Of a DNA stretch of 56,469 nucleotides, positions 8,611 through 16,440 are shown piece by piece. The notes under the pieces were generated by a model that was not told where the DNA came from, did no database searches, and worked only from the letters and a program-made list of their open reading frames with translations. Source of the stretch: Desertimonas flava. Its GTDB lineage: Bacteria > Actinomycetota > Acidimicrobiia > Acidimicrobiales > Ilumatobacteraceae. The translations under genes and the position numbers were made by a program. Location of the stretch: NCBI RefSeq assembly GCF_003426815.1, contig NZ_QKYK01000036.1:1-56469 (forward strand). The letters run 5' to 3'. Positions within the stretch are counted from its first letter, which is position 1; the number at the start of each line of letters is the position of its first letter.

Positions 8611-9654
8611 TCAGTCCGGGCGGGCCCGGCTGGGGTTCACGCGGCGCGCCTCGTCGGGCATCTTCGGGTAGACCGGCGGCCACGGAGCGTCGGGGATGCC
8701 CTTGGCGAGATCGGCTTCATAGCGGGCGACCAGTGGGGCGATCGACACTGGCGTCGACGTCATCGTGGCCCAGGGATCACCGGTGCGGCTCACCCGATCG
8801 GGAACGGTGACCAGGGTCAGGTTGTCGGGGCGGATGCCGGGGAGCTCCTCCCATGAGAACGGCGTGGACACCTGGGCGCCCGTCCGTGACCGGACGCACC
8901 ACGCGCCAAACACCGTCTTGTGTGGAGCGTTCTGGTTGAAGTCGATGAACACGTGGGCGCCACGCTCCTCCTTCCACCACTTGTCGGTCACGAGGTCGGG
9001 GCGCGACGCGGCGATCGCCCTGGCGACGGCGATCGCCGCCTGACGGGTGCCGAAGCTGTCCCAGCCCGGCTCGACGTGGGCGTACACGTGGAGACCCCGG
9101 TTTCCGGTCGTCTTGACGAACGAGGTGATGCCGTGGTCCTCGAGGAACGCCCGGACCTCGACGGCCGCCTCCTGCACCATGGCGAACGTGACGCCGGGCG
9201 ACGGATCGAGATCGATGCGCAGCTCGTCGGTGTCGTCGGGCTGATCGGCCCGGTACGGCCAGGGGTGGAACCCGAGGCACCCCTGGTTGGCCGCCCACAG
9301 CACGTGGGCGATGTCGGCCATGACGATCGCCCTCGACGTCGTGCCGTTCGGGGTGCTGACGATGGTGGTCTGCAGCCAATCGGGGGCGTTGTCGGGGATG
9401 CGCTTCTGGAAGAAGTTCTGGCCGGTCACCCCGTTGGGGAAGCGCTGGAGCAGCGTTGGCCGTCCACGCACGGTGCGCATGATCGGCTCCTCCACGGCGA
9501 GGTAGTACTCGGCCAGGTCGAGCTTGGTGAGCCCATCGGGCGCGGCCGGATTGGGCGGGAACATCTGCTTGGCCGGACTGGAGATCGAGACGGTGCGACC
9601 GGCGGCGGTGAGCTCCACCGGCTCGCCGTGATGGGGACGCTCCTTGGACGCCAT
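8611..9654 (-). CDS. LigD-type DNA polymerase/primase domain protein, stand-alone
   Basis: 347 residues matching the polymerase (archaeo-eukaryotic primase) module of bacterial LigD. Catalytic acidic residues are visible in ELRIDLDPSPG (Asp148, Asp150) and in HVFIDFNQNA (Asp238), and KTTGNRGLHVYAHVEP around residue 189 is the family hallmark. Such domains add nucleotides and ribonucleotides at breaks during non-homologous end joining with Ku and a ligase. Here no ligase, nuclease or Ku gene is adjacent, so its partners must lie elsewhere. It ends shortly after the convergent lipoprotein gene. Confidence 0.88.
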   Translation of the reverse strand: MASKERPHHGEPVELTAAGRTVSISSPAKQMFPPNPAAPDGLTKLDLAEYYLAVEEPIMRTVRGRPTLLQRFPNGVTGQNFFQKRIPDNAPDWLQTTIVSTPNGTTSRAIVMADIAHVLWAANQGCLGFHPWPYRADQPDDTDELRIDLDPSPGVTFAMVQEAAVEVRAFLEDHGITSFVKTTGNRGLHVYAHVEPGWDSFGTRQAAIAVARAIAASRPDLVTDKWWKEERGAHVFIDFNQNAPHKTVFGAWCVRSRTGAQVSTPFSWEELPGIRPDNLTLVTVPDRVSRTGDPWATMTSTPVSIAPLVARYEADLAKGIPDAPWPPVYPKMPDEARRVNPSRARPD

Positions 9655-9697
9655 CCCGTCACCGTACGCCCCGCGCGGCCCGCGAGCGCGTCGGCGG

Positions 9698-10291
9698 TCA
9701 GGCGGTGTGCGCCTGGTGCCCGTCGTTGTCGAGGATCGAGATCATCTCGGCCGGCTTGAGATGCGCCGTGAAGGCGTGCGGGGTCATCGTCGTGAAGTCG
9801 GCGGCATGGCCGGCGTGGACCAGCACCTCGCGCTCGCCGAGGAACAGCTTCACGGTGCCCGACAGCACGAAGAACCAGTCCCGGCCGGGATGGACCTGGA
9901 GCTCGGGCGGGGTCTCGAGCGGGGTGAGGCGCATCTTCACGACGTTGACCCCGTTCGGCCCGCGGTTGCGGCTGAGCTGCCATCTCGTGACGCCGTGGAG
10001 CTCGCAGCGCTCGGGTCGGATGACGACGTCGCCGTCGTCGGCCGAGGTGTCGACGAGGTCGTCGATCGTCGTGTTCAGGGCCCGGGCGATCGGGGCCAGG
10101 ACGTCGAGGGCGAGACGCCGGCTGCCGGTCTCGAGCCGGCTGATGGTCGAGGCGTTGAGGTGGGTCGCCGCAGCGAGGTCGTTCAGCGACATCCCCTGGG
10201 CGAGGCGCAGGGTGCGCAGCCGCTGGCGGACCACGCCGTCGAGGTCGGCGGCGCCGGACGTCGCTGGTGGGGTTCTCGTTCCCATTGCCAT
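9698..10291 (-). CDS. XRE-family regulator with C-terminal cupin domain
   Basis: 197 residues. Residues ~20-75 form a helix-turn-helix (LRLAQGMSLNDLAAATHLNA then STISRLETGSRR). Residues ~120-190 are a small cupin with HPGRDWFFVLSGTVKLFLGE and a MTPHAF turn. Such proteins bind DNA as dimers and sense a small ligand. The gene diverges from a flavoprotein at 10342; both start codons are 7 nt from a TAnnnT hexamer, and a 6-5-6 inverted repeat covers its own start, consistent with autoregulation and control of the neighbour. A second ATG six bases downstream is also possible. Confidence 0.85.
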   Translation of the reverse strand: MAMGTRTPPATSGAADLDGVVRQRLRTLRLAQGMSLNDLAAATHLNASTISRLETGSRRLALDVLAPIARALNTTIDDLVDTSADDGDVVIRPERCELHGVTRWQLSRNRGPNGVNVVKMRLTPLETPPELQVHPGRDWFFVLSGTVKLFLGEREVLVHAGHAADFTTMTPHAFTAHLKPAEMISILDNDGHQAHTA

Positions 10292-10300
10292 TACGGCAAT
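10284..10300. promoter_or_regulatory. Inverted repeat, likely operator of the XRE-cupin regulator
   Basis: ATTGCC-ATTAC-GGCAAT is a perfect 6-bp inverted repeat with a 5-bp spacer. It covers the start codon of the regulator and the gap between its -10 and start, where a bound repressor would block transcription. Confidence 0.5.
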
Positions 10301-10304
10301 CGTA
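10299..10304 (-). promoter_or_regulatory. -10 hexamer TACGAT of the XRE-cupin gene
   Basis: TACGAT lies exactly 7 nt before ATG 10291 on the minus strand and overlaps the right arm of the inverted repeat by two bases, so leaderless transcription should be sensitive to binding there. Confidence 0.5.
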
Positions 10305-10328
10305 CATGCCGATCTGTGGATTCACCCG

Positions 10329-10334
10329 TACCGT
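10329..10334 (+). promoter_or_regulatory. -10 hexamer TACCGT of the flavoprotein gene
   Basis: TACCGT is 7 nt before ATG 10342 and decides this start over the longer open frame beginning at 10267. Confidence 0.5.
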
Positions 10335-10341
10335 CGTCGTC

Positions 10342-11187
10342 ATGAACGAGCACGACATCGACATCGACTGGGACGTGATCATCGTCGGGCGCAGCTACGC
10401 CGGGCTGAGCACCGCACTCACCCTCGGGCGCGCCCGCTGGGCGACGCTCCTCGTGGGCGAGGGCGGCCCCCGCAACGAGGCGGTCCGCCATGTGCACGGC
10501 CTGCTCACCCGCGACGGAGCCGATCCCGCCGAGATCGTCCGCATCGCCGAGGACGAGCTGGCCCGCTATGAGACCGTGCAGATCGCCACGGACCACGTCG
10601 GGGGCATCGAGCGGATCGACGGAGGCTTCCGTGTGCATCTCGGTCCCAGCACCTCGACGGCTCGGGCCGTGGTGCTCGCCACGGGCGTGAACGACAACCC
10701 GCCGGCGGTCGCCGGTCTGTCCGAGCACTGGGGACGTGGAGTCTTCACGTGTCCCTTCTGTGACGGCTTCGAACGGGCCGATCGCCCGTGGGTGCTCATC
10801 ACCGACGAGGCGGCGCCGCAGCACGTGACCATGCTCGGGAACTGGGCGAGCTCGGTCGCCGTGCACACGCCCGACGAGGTGCGCAGGGTCCACGGCGACG
10901 GCGAGGAGGTCACGCACGTCGAGCTCGTGGACGGCACGAAGCTGGAGGCGGCCGCCGTGTTCGTCGGCCAGACGTTCACGCCCAACAACCGCCTCGCCCT
11001 CGACCTCGGCTGTGCCGTCGACGAGCGCGGGCTCGTGGTCGTCGACGCGATGAACCAGACCACCGTCGACGGCGTCTACGCCATCGGCGACCTGACGCGG
11101 CTGGGTCACCACATGAGCCATGCCATCGCCGACGGCACCACCGCCGCGGCAGCGATCACCCACCGCCTGCTCACGACATCGGCGTGA
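10342..11187 (+). CDS. NAD(P)/FAD-dependent oxidoreductase, thioredoxin-reductase-like
   Basis: 281 residues. An N-terminal FAD-binding loop (DVIIVGRSYAG), the ATGVNDNPP segment and the C-terminal VYAIGDLTRLGHHMSHAIADG place it with pyridine-nucleotide disulphide reductases of the thioredoxin reductase fold. A CPFC motif (Cys137 and Cys140) preserves a redox-active pair, although the central NADPH domain is short compared with classical TrxR. The disulphide partner is unknown and no thioredoxin gene is adjacent. It is divergent from, and probably controlled by, the XRE-cupin regulator. Confidence 0.85.
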   Translation: MNEHDIDIDWDVIIVGRSYAGLSTALTLGRARWATLLVGEGGPRNEAVRHVHGLLTRDGADPAEIVRIAEDELARYETVQIATDHVGGIERIDGGFRVHLGPSTSTARAVVLATGVNDNPPAVAGLSEHWGRGVFTCPFCDGFERADRPWVLITDEAAPQHVTMLGNWASSVAVHTPDEVRRVHGDGEEVTHVELVDGTKLEAAAVFVGQTFTPNNRLALDLGCAVDERGLVVVDAMNQTTVDGVYAIGDLTRLGHHMSHAIADGTTAAAAITHRLLTTSA

Positions 11188-11203
11188 CGGCCCGTGAGGT
11201 GGC

Positions 11204-11527
11204 TCAGTGGGACGAGCCGGTGACCTTGAGGCCGACGATGGCGACGATCAGCAGGGCCAGGCAGGCGATGCGGATCGGCGTGGCGGGATCGCCCTTCCAC
11301 ACCATGCCGACGACCGCGGCGCCGACGGCGCCGATGCCGACCCACACGCCGTAGGCGGTGCCGATCGGAATCGTGTCGGTCGCCTTGGCGAGGGCGACCA
11401 TGCTGGCGGCGAGCATCACCAGGAACGCCCCGGTGGGCACCACCTTGGTGAGGCCGTTGGTCGCCGGGAGCACCGACGCCCAGCCGACCTCGAGCAGGCC
11501 GGCGACGACGAGCAGGATCCACGACAT
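11204..11527 (-). CDS. gdx: Gdx (SugE-type) guanidinium exporter, SMR family
   Basis: 106 or so residues (107 codons) with four helices. GLLEVGWA carries the essential glutamate near residue 13, and IPIGTAYGVWVGIGAVG is the SMR signature in the Gdx/SugE subtype. Gdx proteins exchange guanidinium for protons as antiparallel dimers. ATG 11527 is chosen over the longer open frame because AGGGAG lies 6 nt upstream and the helix begins right after. A guanidine-III riboswitch occupies the leader, which strongly supports the guanidinium assignment over a general drug exporter. Confidence 0.9.
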   Translation of the reverse strand: MSWILLVVAGLLEVGWASVLPATNGLTKVVPTGAFLVMLAASMVALAKATDTIPIGTAYGVWVGIGAVGAAVVGMVWKGDPATPIRIACLALLIVAIVGLKVTGSSH

Positions 11528-11541
11528 GACCGTCTCCCTGA

Positions 11542-11583
11542 GACCCGTCGTTCCGCAACCGGTACGGGTCACCCTCGTCGGCT
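11542..11583 (-). ncRNA. Guanidine-III (ykkC-III) riboswitch
   Basis: On the minus strand the leader contains AGCCG, then ACGAGGGU, then GACCCGU, A, CGGUU, a GCGGAACG segment and ACGGGUC. GACCCGU pairs perfectly with ACGGGUC (7 bp) and AGCCG pairs with CGGUU, reproducing the two helices of the known class, whose type example has the same ACGAGG, CCGUACC, CGGU and GGA blocks in the same order. It ends 14 nt before the gdx ATG. The adjoining GUCUC can alternatively pair with GAGAC inside the ribosome-binding site, giving a plausible translational switch. Confidence 0.85.
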
Positions 11584-11609
11584 CGTTCGGGGTTCCGATC
11601 GACACCACC

Positions 11610-11615
11610 AGGCTA
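11610..11615 (-). promoter_or_regulatory. Candidate -10 TAGCCT for the gdx leader transcript
   Basis: TAGCCT lies about 26 bases upstream of the riboswitch core. Transcription would begin near 11603 and give a leader of roughly 75 nt containing the whole aptamer. Confidence 0.4.
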
Positions 11616-11670
11616 CGCGGCGCCGAGAAACCGGGACCGGGCACGGCGGTTGCAGGGGTCACACTGGGTC

Positions 11671-12309
11671 ATGCACCCGTATTGGCCGCTGTTCGACCTG
11701 GAGATCCGCACGCCGACGATCACGATGCGGTACATCGACGACGACCTCGCCGTGCGTGTGTGCGACCTGATGCAGTCGGGTATCCACGCCTCGAACTTCA
11801 TGCCGTTCGGGATTCCGTGGTCGGTGGTGCCGTCGCCCGAGCGAGAGTACGACGCGCACCGCTACTACTGGAGGTCGCGTGCCGAGACCCGGCCGGAGTC
11901 GTGGCACCTCCCGGTGGCGGTGCTGCGCGACGGCGAGGTGCTCGGCGCCGGCAGCTTGGGCGCCAACGACTTCGCCCTGCTGCGCACGGCCGAGACCGGC
12001 TCGTGGCTCGGCCAGGCGTTTCAGGGCCAGGGCTACGGCAAGGAGCTCCGCTCCGCCCTGTTGCACCTCGCCTTCGCCGGGTTCGGGGCCGCCGAGTGCA
12101 CCACCGCGGCGTGGAGCGACAACGAACGGTCGCTCGGTGTGACGCGGCACTGGGGCTATGAACCCAACGGCGTCGTCCGGGGCCGGCGTGGCGACGACAC
12201 CGGCGATCTGCTCAAGTTCCGCCTGCTGCGCGAGCGGTGGGAGACGATCCGCCGCGACGACATCGAGCTCGTCAACCTCGACCCCGTGAGGACGTTTCTC
12301 GGTCTCTGA
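11671..12309 (+). CDS. GNAT-family N-acetyltransferase, RimJ/RimL-like
   Basis: 212 residues. The acetyl-CoA loop QGQGYGKELRSALLHLAF is the Q/RxxGxG/A signature of GNATs, preceded by the strand SWLGQAF and followed by an asparagine-containing SDNERSLGVTRHWGYE, typical of the RimJ/RimL branch that acetylates protein N-termini or small amines. The substrate is not readable. ATG 11671 is chosen over a TTG at 11650. It diverges from the gdx unit and ends close to a convergent VOC gene. Confidence 0.82.
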   Translation: MHPYWPLFDLEIRTPTITMRYIDDDLAVRVCDLMQSGIHASNFMPFGIPWSVVPSPEREYDAHRYYWRSRAETRPESWHLPVAVLRDGEVLGAGSLGANDFALLRTAETGSWLGQAFQGQGYGKELRSALLHLAFAGFGAAECTTAAWSDNERSLGVTRHWGYEPNGVVRGRRGDDTGDLLKFRLLRERWETIRRDDIELVNLDPVRTFLGL

Positions 12310-12324
12310 GCTCGCTCGCGGGAG

Positions 12325-12984
12325 TCAGACGAGGCGGACGTCGACGCCGCAGATCGTGCGGGACTCACCTGCCCGCGTGCGGTCGGCCGCCGCGACGTCG
12401 ATGGCGCCGATGCCCTCGCCGCGCGGGCCGGCGGGCACGAACCGCACGGCGTGGGCGAGACCCAGCGCGGCCCAGCGCGCCCGCATCGCCGCGGGCTCGG
12501 CTGCGGCGACGTCGATGCCGGCGATCGCCGTGACGACCGACGTCTCGGCGTGGGCGCGCCAGGGACCCGCCCAGCGCCACGTGCCGTTGGGGACCGGCTG
12601 GTCGATCGACACGATCGCCCCGCCGACGTCGCGTGGATGGAGATGACGGGCGCGGATGTCGGGCAGGTCGATCGACCACACGACGCGCACGCCGGCGGCC
12701 GAGAGCGCGTCCTGGCGGGCATCGAGATCGTCGACCTCGAAGACCGCCATGTACCCGCCGTCGCCGCCCCGCTTGTCGAGCAGACGTCCGGCGGTGGTCC
12801 CGTCGCCGGTGGGGCTCACCACCTCGAGGAACTGGTCGCCGATCGTCATCAGCGCGTTGTGCAGGCCGAACTCGGCCACGCCCGGGTCCTCGAAGCACAC
12901 CGTCACACCGAGCCAGTCGCACAGCTCGGCGACGACCGCGTCGCGATCGGTCGCCACCAACGCCACCTGCCGAAGTCGGATCAT
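12325..12984 (-). CDS. VOC/glyoxalase-like domain protein
   Basis: 219 residues with two babbb-type halves: an N-terminal RLRQVALVATDRDAVVAELC start, LHNALMTIGDQFLEVVSPT in the middle, and HLHPRDVGGAIVSIDQP. It fits the glyoxalase-like VOC families that include dioxygenases, isomerases and resistance proteins. Potential metal ligands (His42, Glu54) are present but the reaction is unknown. ATG 12984 follows TACCGT after 6 nt, indicating a leaderless mRNA. Confidence 0.75.
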   Translation of the reverse strand: MIRLRQVALVATDRDAVVAELCDWLGVTVCFEDPGVAEFGLHNALMTIGDQFLEVVSPTGDGTTAGRLLDKRGGDGGYMAVFEVDDLDARQDALSAAGVRVVWSIDLPDIRARHLHPRDVGGAIVSIDQPVPNGTWRWAGPWRAHAETSVVTAIAGIDVAAAEPAAMRARWAALGLAHAVRFVPAGPRGEGIGAIDVAAADRTRAGESRTICGVDVRLV

Positions 12985-13033
12985 GGGCCGACGGTACCGA
13001 TCCGGCGGCGCGGCGGGGCGAGCCGGGGGAGCG

Positions 13034-13978
13034 TCAGTTCTTGTGGAGGGCGGCGTTGAGGCCCTGCCAGGAACCGCCCTCGTTGCGGGTTCGGGCCTCC
13101 ACGGCCCCGGTCTGGCTGTGCTGGAGGAACAGCATGTCGTTGATCCCCGACAGCTCCTTGGCCTTGACCACCGTGCCGTCGGGGAGCTTCACGAGCGTGC
13201 CGCCGACGACGTAGAGGCCGGCCTGCACGACGCAGTTGTCGCCGAGGCTGATGCCGATGCCGGCGTTGGCGCCGATCAGGCAGTTGGTCCCCACCGAGAT
13301 GCGCTCGGTGCCGCCGCCCGACAGCGTGCCCTGGATCGACGCGCCGCCGCCGAGATCGGTGTGGTCGCCGAGCACGACGCCCTGGCTGATGCGGCCCTCC
13401 ACCATCGCCACGCCCAGGGTGCCGGCGTTGTAGTTGCAGAAGCCCTCGTGCATCACCACCGTGCCGTCGGCGAGGTGGGCACCGAGCCGCACGCGGGAGG
13501 CGTCGGCGATGCGGACGCCGGCGGGCACGACGTAGTCGAGCATCTGGGGGAACTTGTCGAGCCCCTTGACGTTGACGTGCCGCCCGGCAGCGCGGGCGGC
13601 GAGGCGGACCTCGTCGAGGTCGGTCGGCGCGACCGGGCCGAGGTCGGTCCAGGCGACGGTGTTGAGCTGGCCGAAGACGCCGTCGAGGTTCAAGGTGTTG
13701 GGGGCGGCGAGGCGGTGTGACAGCAGGTGGAGGCGGAGGTAGACGTCGGCCGCCGAGCTCGGTGCGGCGTCGACGTCGACCGTGAGGCGGATCGGGCGGA
13801 CCGTCACCTTGCGCAGATCGTCGCGGCGGTCGCCGCCGGCGAGGGCGGCATCGACCTCCTCGGGCGCGGCGTCGCCGAACTCGCCCCACCCGATCCAGCG
13901 GAACCAGGCGTCGAGCGTGGTGCCGTCGCGGGCGACGGTCTCGAACCCGGCACCCCAGGCAAGTCGTGCATCGGTCAT
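13034..13978 (-). CDS. dapD: Tetrahydrodipicolinate N-succinyltransferase, actinobacterial type
   Basis: 314 residues. The enzyme succinylates tetrahydrodipicolinate in the diaminopimelate/lysine pathway. The C-terminal half shows hexapeptide-repeat left-handed beta-helix sequence (IGANAGIGISLGDNCVVQAG and neighbours), the N-terminal half is the long variant seen in mycobacterial DapD, and MHEGFCNYNAGTLG is a strongly conserved block. Its ATG overlaps the lysS TGA as ATGA, so it is translated by coupling: lysine synthesis and lysine charging are linked in one unit. Confidence 0.93.
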   Translation of the reverse strand: MTDARLAWGAGFETVARDGTTLDAWFRWIGWGEFGDAAPEEVDAALAGGDRRDDLRKVTVRPIRLTVDVDAAPSSAADVYLRLHLLSHRLAAPNTLNLDGVFGQLNTVAWTDLGPVAPTDLDEVRLAARAAGRHVNVKGLDKFPQMLDYVVPAGVRIADASRVRLGAHLADGTVVMHEGFCNYNAGTLGVAMVEGRISQGVVLGDHTDLGGGASIQGTLSGGGTERISVGTNCLIGANAGIGISLGDNCVVQAGLYVVGGTLVKLPDGTVVKAKELSGINDMLFLQHSQTGAVEARTRNEGGSWQGLNAALHKN

Positions 13979-15510
13979 TGCGGGTTGGCCTCCGGTCGCA
14001 AGGTGGGGAAGAGGATGACGTCCTTGATGGAATCGACGCCGGCGAGGAGCATCACCAAGCGGTCGATACCGACGCCGAGACCACCGGTCGGTGGCATGCC
14101 GTACTCGAGGGCGCGGACGTAGTCGAGGTCGATGGTGCCGCGCTCGTTGTCGCCGGCGTCGCGAGCCGCCTGCTCGGCCTCGAACCGCTGCAGCTGGTCG
14201 ACGGGATCGTTGAGCTCGCTGTAGCCGTTGGCGAACTCCTTGCCGAGGATGAACAGCTCGAAGCGGTCGGTGAGGTGCGGATCGTCGGGGTCGAGCCGGG
14301 CGAGCGGGGAGATCTCCACCGGATGGCCGGTGACGAACGTGGGGCGCACGACGCTCTTCTCGCACAACTCGGCGAAGAGCTCCTCGATGATCTTCCCGGA
14401 TCCCCACGCCTTGTCGCAGTGCACGCCGTGGCGGTCGGCGATGGCGCGCAGGTGATCGACGGGCTGCGACGGATGGACGGTCTCGCCGACGGCCTCGGAG
14501 GCGAGGTCGACCATGCGGACCCGGGGCCACGGGTCGGTGAGCTCGACCTGCTCGCCGGCGACGTCGATCAGCGTGGTGCCCAGCGAGTCGCGCGCGGCGT
14601 TGGTGATCAACGCCTCGGTCAGCTCCATCACCCCGTGCACGTCGGTGAAGGCCTCGTAGCTCTCCATCATCGTGAACTCGGGGTTGTGCGTGGTGTCCAT
14701 CCCCTCGTTGCGGAACGTCCGCCCGATCTCGAACACGCGGTCCATGCCACCGACGATGAGGCGCTTGAGGTGGAGCTCGGTGGCGATGCGCAGGTACAGC
14801 GGCATGTCGAGCGTGTTGTGGTGGGTGATGAACGGTCGGGCCGTGGCCCCGCCCAACTCGGCGTGCAGCACCGGCGTCTCGACCTCGATGAAGCCGCGCG
14901 CGACCAGCGTGGACCGGATGCTGGCGATGATGGCGTGACGGATCTCGAACACGCGCCGGGCGTCGGCGTTGACGACGAGGTCGGCGTACCGCTGGCGGAA
15001 GCGCGTGTCGGGGTCGGTGAGGCCGTGCCACTTGTCGGGCAGCGGGCGGATCGACTTCGAGAGGAGCTCGAGACGCTCGACCTTGATGGAGATCTCGCCG
15101 ACGCGGGTGGTCATCACGGTGCCGTGGACGCCGACCCAGTCGCCGCGGTCGAGCGCCTTGATGCCGGCGAAGGCGTCGTCGCCGACCACCGCCTTGGAGA
15201 CGAACAGCTGGACATCGACGCCGCGGTCGGCGATCGTGAGGAAGACGAGCTTGCCCGAGTCGCGCTTGAGCATCACACGGCCGGCGACGGCGACGGCGAC
15301 ATCGGTCTCCGTGCCCGGTTCGAGGTCGGCGCCGGCGGCCCGGACCTCGGCGGCGGAGTGGGTGCGATCGAACCGGTACGGGTACGGCTCGACGCCGTCG
15401 GCCCGCAGCTGATCGACGCGAGCGATGCGCCGGGCCTTCTCGGCCACCAACCCGCTCCCCGAGATGGCGTCGCCGCCGGGTGTCGAGTTCGTGTATTCGG
15501 GCTCACTCAC
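13975..15510 (-). CDS. lysS: Lysyl-tRNA synthetase, class II
   Basis: 511 residues. The order is an OB-fold anticodon domain (residues ~60-170) followed by the class II core. Motif 1 is GFIEVETPVL, motif 2 is FEIGRTFRNEGMDTTHNPEF with TMMESYEA next, and motif 3 is GVGIDRLVMLL. It charges tRNA-Lys with lysine in the cytoplasm. The open frame continues upstream into a palindrome, but GTG 15510 is chosen because TACGGT lies 8 nt before it and MSEPEYTN gives the expected length. Confidence 0.95.
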   Translation of the reverse strand: MSEPEYTNSTPGGDAISGSGLVAEKARRIARVDQLRADGVEPYPYRFDRTHSAAEVRAAGADLEPGTETDVAVAVAGRVMLKRDSGKLVFLTIADRGVDVQLFVSKAVVGDDAFAGIKALDRGDWVGVHGTVMTTRVGEISIKVERLELLSKSIRPLPDKWHGLTDPDTRFRQRYADLVVNADARRVFEIRHAIIASIRSTLVARGFIEVETPVLHAELGGATARPFITHHNTLDMPLYLRIATELHLKRLIVGGMDRVFEIGRTFRNEGMDTTHNPEFTMMESYEAFTDVHGVMELTEALITNAARDSLGTTLIDVAGEQVELTDPWPRVRMVDLASEAVGETVHPSQPVDHLRAIADRHGVHCDKAWGSGKIIEELFAELCEKSVVRPTFVTGHPVEISPLARLDPDDPHLTDRFELFILGKEFANGYSELNDPVDQLQRFEAEQAARDAGDNERGTIDLDYVRALEYGMPPTGGLGVGIDRLVMLLAGVDSIKDVILFPTLRPEANPQ

Positions 15511-15518
15511 GCCGCCCG

Positions 15519-15524
15519 ACCGTA
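15519..15524 (-). promoter_or_regulatory. -10 hexamer TACGGT of the lysS-dapD operon
   Basis: TACGGT, 8 nt, then GTG 15510 on the minus strand. This supports the lysS start used here. Confidence 0.45.
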
Positions 15525-15581
15525 CCGGGTGGGGAGCGGAGTGCCGAAGCCCGTTCGCATCGCGCTGCGCTGGTGCCGGCC

Positions 15582-15626
15582 GTCGTCGGTAACAGATGGT
15601 GCCTGGCACCATCTGTTACCGACGAC
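15582..15626. repeat. 45-bp perfect palindrome
   Basis: Two 22-bp arms, starting GTCGTCGGTAACAGATGG and its exact reverse complement, flank a single central T. The centre contains GGTGCC T GGCACC. It begins 4 bases after the MetF-like gene stop and lies about 70 bases upstream of lysS. RNA of either strand folds into a 20-bp-class hairpin; there is no T-run, so it may act as a factor-assisted terminator, mRNA stabiliser or mobile palindromic unit. Confidence 0.8.
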
Positions 15627-15629
15627 CGA

Positions 15630-16412
15630 TCAGCCGAGCAGCGTCTCGAGGCGCGCGGCGACGTCGCGGAAGCGGGCGACCGAGATGAGATGCACACCGT
15701 CGAAGGCACCCGACTCGCGGATGTCGGCCACGAGCGCGCAGGCCGCGTCCACCCCGGCGTCGCGGTCCCGCTCGACGCGTTCGATCAGATCGGTGGGCAC
15801 GGCGAGCTGGCCGATGTCGGCGGACAGCTTGCGGGCCATCTGGGCGCTGGCGACGACCATCACGCCGGCGTACACGGGACCGTCGAAGTCGATGGTGCCG
15901 CGCCACGCGAGCAGGTCGTCGAGCGAGAACGTGACCTGGCTGAACAGCATGTCCGCCTCGCGCTTCCACGCCGGCAAGGGACCGAAGCGAGTCGACACGC
16001 CGATCCGCGCGGTGCCGCCGTTGGTCGCGGCGAAGGCCCGGGCTTCGTCGATCATCGAGCGCACGGTCAGGTCGTCGGAGCGACGTCCCGACTCGGGGCG
16101 GTCGCCGTAGACGAAGAGGAACTCGTCGACGCCGTAGGCCGACGCCGTGAGCAGATCGCGACGGAACCCGAGCGTGTTCCGGTCGCGGGCGTTGAGGCAG
16201 GCGATCGCCCGGCCGCCCATCCGGGCCACCTCGTGGGCGACGGCGATGCTCGACACCGTGGCCCGTCCGATGTGGTTGTCGGGGATGAGGAAGGCGTCGG
16301 CGACGGTGCCCAGCACGCCGATCTGGCGACGGACGCGGACGAGGTCGGGGCGCGTCGCCGGCTCGATCTCGCAGATCACCTCAAACGACCTCTGCAAGGG
16401 CTTCGGCGTCAT
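15630..16412 (-). CDS. Methylenetetrahydrofolate reductase family protein (MetF-like)
   Basis: 260 residues. CEIEPATRPD near the start, IACLNARDRNTLGFRRDLL, VDEFLFVYGDRP and RIGVSTRFGPLPAWKREADM match the FAD-binding barrel of methylenetetrahydrofolate reductases. It is shorter than MetF of E. coli (296) and diverged in places, so it might use another folate or be a paralogue. MetF would supply methyl-THF to the MetH encoded at 42083-45604. ATG 16412 follows TAGGCT by 6 nt; GGAGG directly abutting the ATG is too close to serve as a ribosome site. Confidence 0.75.
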   Translation of the reverse strand: MTPKPLQRSFEVICEIEPATRPDLVRVRRQIGVLGTVADAFLIPDNHIGRATVSSIAVAHEVARMGGRAIACLNARDRNTLGFRRDLLTASAYGVDEFLFVYGDRPESGRRSDDLTVRSMIDEARAFAATNGGTARIGVSTRFGPLPAWKREADMLFSQVTFSLDDLLAWRGTIDFDGPVYAGVMVVASAQMARKLSADIGQLAVPTDLIERVERDRDAGVDAACALVADIRESGAFDGVHLISVARFRDVAARLETLLG

Positions 16413-16440
16413 CCTCCGAGCCTACGACGGGGCCGGGGTC

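Noticed and set aside
11528-11662. N-terminal extension of Gdx to 152 residues
   Set aside because: The extension is encoded by riboswitch and promoter sequence and lacks hydrophobic character; ATG 11527 with its ribosome site gives the normal SMR length.
13966-16110. A 714-residue plus-strand frame across lysS
   Set aside because: Shadow of lysS and the MetF-like gene; no motif, and the minus-strand motifs are unambiguous.
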